Positions 62,428 through 64,000 of a stretch of DNA of 64,000 nt are shown here, in pieces. The notes below the pieces were generated by a model that saw only the letters and a program-made list of their open reading frames with translations, had not been told where the DNA came from and made no database searches. A program made the translations under genes and the position numbers. Within the stretch, counting starts at the first letter, position 1; each line of letters opens with the position of its first letter. This stretch comes from JAXGRD01 sp040766105 (GTDB taxonomy: Bacteria > Bacillota > Clostridia > Peptostreptococcales > Anaerovoracaceae): contig JAXGRD010000003.1 in NCBI GenBank assembly GCA_040766105.1, positions 62,001-126,000 of the forward strand, given 5' to 3'.

Positions 62428-62460
62428 AAAAATCACTGATACAAAGGAGGTTAATGAAGT

Positions 62461-63864
62461 ATGGATCTATTGATCAAAGGCGGCAAAATTGTAACAGCTA
62501 CAGCAACATTTAAGGGCGATATCGCCGTAAAAGGCGGCAAAATTTCTGCCATTGGCACAAACCTAAAACCGGAAGAAAAGACCGAAGTAGTTGACGCTAA
62601 GGGAAAGCTTGTTCTTCCCGGCGCCATTGACGGACACACACATTTGGCAATGCCTTTTGGCGGCACCATCTCCAGCGATGACTATTTCACAGGAACCAAG
62701 TCCGCTGCCTGTGGCGGTACTACCACTGTATTTGACTTTGCACTGCAAGGCCAGGGCGAGAAGATGGTAGATACCATCAAGAGAAGAGATGCTCTCGCTG
62801 CGCCGGATGCAGCCATTGACTATTCTTTCCACGTAGGTGTTACCGACGTAACAACCGACGAACTGCTGGACTCCATGGAAGAAACCGTGAAATACGGTAT
62901 CCCTTCCTTCAAGGTTTTCATGGTTTATGATTTCGGCGTAGACGACGGTTCCTTCTATAAAGTTCTGCAGAAGGCAGCAAAAATCGGTGCTCTCGTAGGA
63001 GTGCACGCAGAAAACAGAGATGTAAACAACGTTCTGGTTGCACAGTACCTAAGCGAAGGCAAGACCGATGCATGGTGGCACTACATGGCTAAGAACGAGG
63101 ATGTAGAAGGCGAAGCTGATGTAAGAGCAATCAATCTTGCCAAGATGGCAGGCACTTCCCTATATATCGTGCACCTGGCCAACAAGCAAGGTATGGATGC
63201 AGTCACTCAGGCCAGAAACGAAGGTTATCCCATCTTTGCGGAAACCTGTCCGCAGTATCTTCACTTCACCAGTGAAGTGTACAAGAGAAAGAGAGCCAGA
63301 GACTATGTCTGCTCCCCTCCCATGAAGGGAAAGGCTTCTCAAAACGCACTGTGGAACGGCATCAAGAACGGAAACATCACAACCATCGCTACAGACCACT
63401 GCCCCTTCACCAAGGCGGAAAAGGATTGGGGAATCAAGCAGAAGGACGGCAAACCGGGTAACTTTACGACCATCCCCAATGGATGTGCCGGAATCGAAAA
63501 CATGTACCCCTATGTACTTTCCGAAGCCAACAAGGGAAGAATTACCTTTAACAAGGCGGTAGAACTTTGTTCCACCAACCCTGCAAAGCTCTTCGGATTG
63601 GATTATGCCAAGGGTGCTTTGGAAGTGGGCTTGGACGCAGACATCGTCCTCTACGATCCCAAGAAAGCATTCACCATCACAAACAAGAAGATGCACGGCG
63701 CAACTGACCACACCATCTGGGAAGGCGCAGAGCTGAAGGGCTACCCCGTAGCAACCTATTCCAGAGGAAAACTGGTATTCAAGGACGACAAGTTCGTCGG
63801 CGAAAAGGGATACGGCAAGCTCATCAAGTGCAAGCCCATTAAACTTAAGACACCTCAACTGTAA
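62461..63864 (+). CDS. hydA: Dihydropyrimidinase / D-hydantoinase
   Basis: A 467-aa amidohydrolase opening the ring of dihydrouracil, dihydrothymine or hydantoins. It has the metal-binding DGHTHL (~58-63), the carbamylated lysine in PSFKVFMVY, histidines in VGVHAEN and YIVHLAN, and the aspartate in IATDHCPF. Length and motifs fit the family, in contrast to allantoinase. It follows the permease in the same direction with site AAAGGAGG. A nitrogen-scavenging role is likely. Confidence 0.92.
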   Translation: MDLLIKGGKIVTATATFKGDIAVKGGKISAIGTNLKPEEKTEVVDAKGKLVLPGAIDGHTHLAMPFGGTISSDDYFTGTKSAACGGTTTVFDFALQGQGEKMVDTIKRRDALAAPDAAIDYSFHVGVTDVTTDELLDSMEETVKYGIPSFKVFMVYDFGVDDGSFYKVLQKAAKIGALVGVHAENRDVNNVLVAQYLSEGKTDAWWHYMAKNEDVEGEADVRAINLAKMAGTSLYIVHLANKQGMDAVTQARNEGYPIFAETCPQYLHFTSEVYKRKRARDYVCSPPMKGKASQNALWNGIKNGNITTIATDHCPFTKAEKDWGIKQKDGKPGNFTTIPNGCAGIENMYPYVLSEANKGRITFNKAVELCSTNPAKLFGLDYAKGALEVGLDADIVLYDPKKAFTITNKKMHGATDHTIWEGAELKGYPVATYSRGKLVFKDDKFVGEKGYGKLIKCKPIKLKTPQL

Positions 63865-63871
63865 ACACATA

Positions 63872-63908
63872 CTAAAAAAGACTGCCGACACTCGGCAGTC
63901 TTTTTTAG
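63872..63908. terminator. Bidirectional terminator after dihydropyrimidinase
   Basis: CTAAAAAAGACTGCCGA-cac-TCGGCAGTCTTTTTTAG is a perfect palindrome that works in both directions, shared with the convergent gene at the window end. Confidence 0.92.
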
Positions 63909-63917
63909 TTACATCCT

Positions 63918-64000
63918 TTATTTATAGCTATCGATGTCTAAAAAAATCCCGTTTTTCCACATAATTTCTCTCAGATTTATATAATCATTTAGCCACAGAG
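63918..64000 (-). CDS. 3' end of an unknown convergent gene
   Basis: On the minus strand a frame is open from the window edge to TAA at 63918-63920, ending LREIMWKNGIFLDIDSYK. The frame is tryptophan-rich, and the stop lies 10 bp from the bidirectional terminator, as expected of a real gene end. Only 27 codons are visible, so the product cannot be named. Confidence 0.5.
   Translation of the reverse strand, partial: LWLNDYINLREIMWKNGIFLDIDSYK

Overview
The window looks like a chromosomal segment from a strictly anaerobic Clostridia-class Firmicute. The signs are a mid-40s to 50% GC feel, strong GGAGG ribosome sites, and CodY, PrkC/Stp, HslUV, AsnA and AhrC-type boxes. A corrinoid methyl-transfer cassette, a membrane pyrophosphatase and a hydantoinase cassette point the same way. 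No ribosomal RNA, CRISPR array or phage module was seen.

Layout. 1-2.2 kb: start of a truncated SppA-type protease and an IS110-family element whose long 5' non-coding end may encode a bridge RNA. 2.2-18.9 kb: a nearly gapless minus-strand string of 17 genes, many joined by overlapping start/stop codons: queH, asnA, priA, def, fmt, a YugP-type peptidase, rsmB, stp, prkC, rsgA, rpe, an LCP ligase, ddl, thrS, a DUF2007 protein and yeiH. It combines translation start and quality control with cell-wall synthesis and Ser/Thr kinase signalling. 18.9-22.35 kb: a radical SAM gene, tdk and a 15-gene minus-strand tRNA array. Each of the two tRNA-Ser genes in the array is followed by a ~157-bp repeat that ends in a second copy of that gene's own 3' end. 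22.3-34.9 kb (minus): hflX-yigZ, codY, a cell-wall LRR protein with a broken start at a poly-A tract, topA-hslV-hslU, yraN-comM-dprA, a PadR regulator, a Cof phosphatase and a metallo-hydrolase. 35.7-40 kb (plus): trkA and two trkH genes. 40-53.9 kb (minus): rnr, argCJB, hppA, secG, the glycolytic set gap-pgk-tpiA-eno, rpoN and trmL. 53.9-56.8 kb: DUF1638, then a corrinoid protein / UroD-like methyltransferase / 54-aa small-protein operon. 57-60.5 kb: hom and a SEC-C protein, an IS200 copy, a YbaK deacylase and nth. 60.7-63.9 kb: an NCS1 permease and dihydropyrimidinase, then the 3' end of an unknown convergent gene.

Regulation. Several promoters could be read with near-consensus -35/-10 boxes. 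Four signals stand out. A near-perfect sigma-54 promoter lies before the corrinoid operon, with four GGC(AC) motifs exactly 10 bp apart about 90-120 bp upstream; rpoN itself is in the window. An AhrC/ArgR box sits before argC. Two CodY-box candidates lie before codY and before the permease/hydantoinase genes. The tRNA-array promoter overlaps the yigZ stop codon. All functional statements rest on reading protein and DNA motifs by eye; no database search was run.
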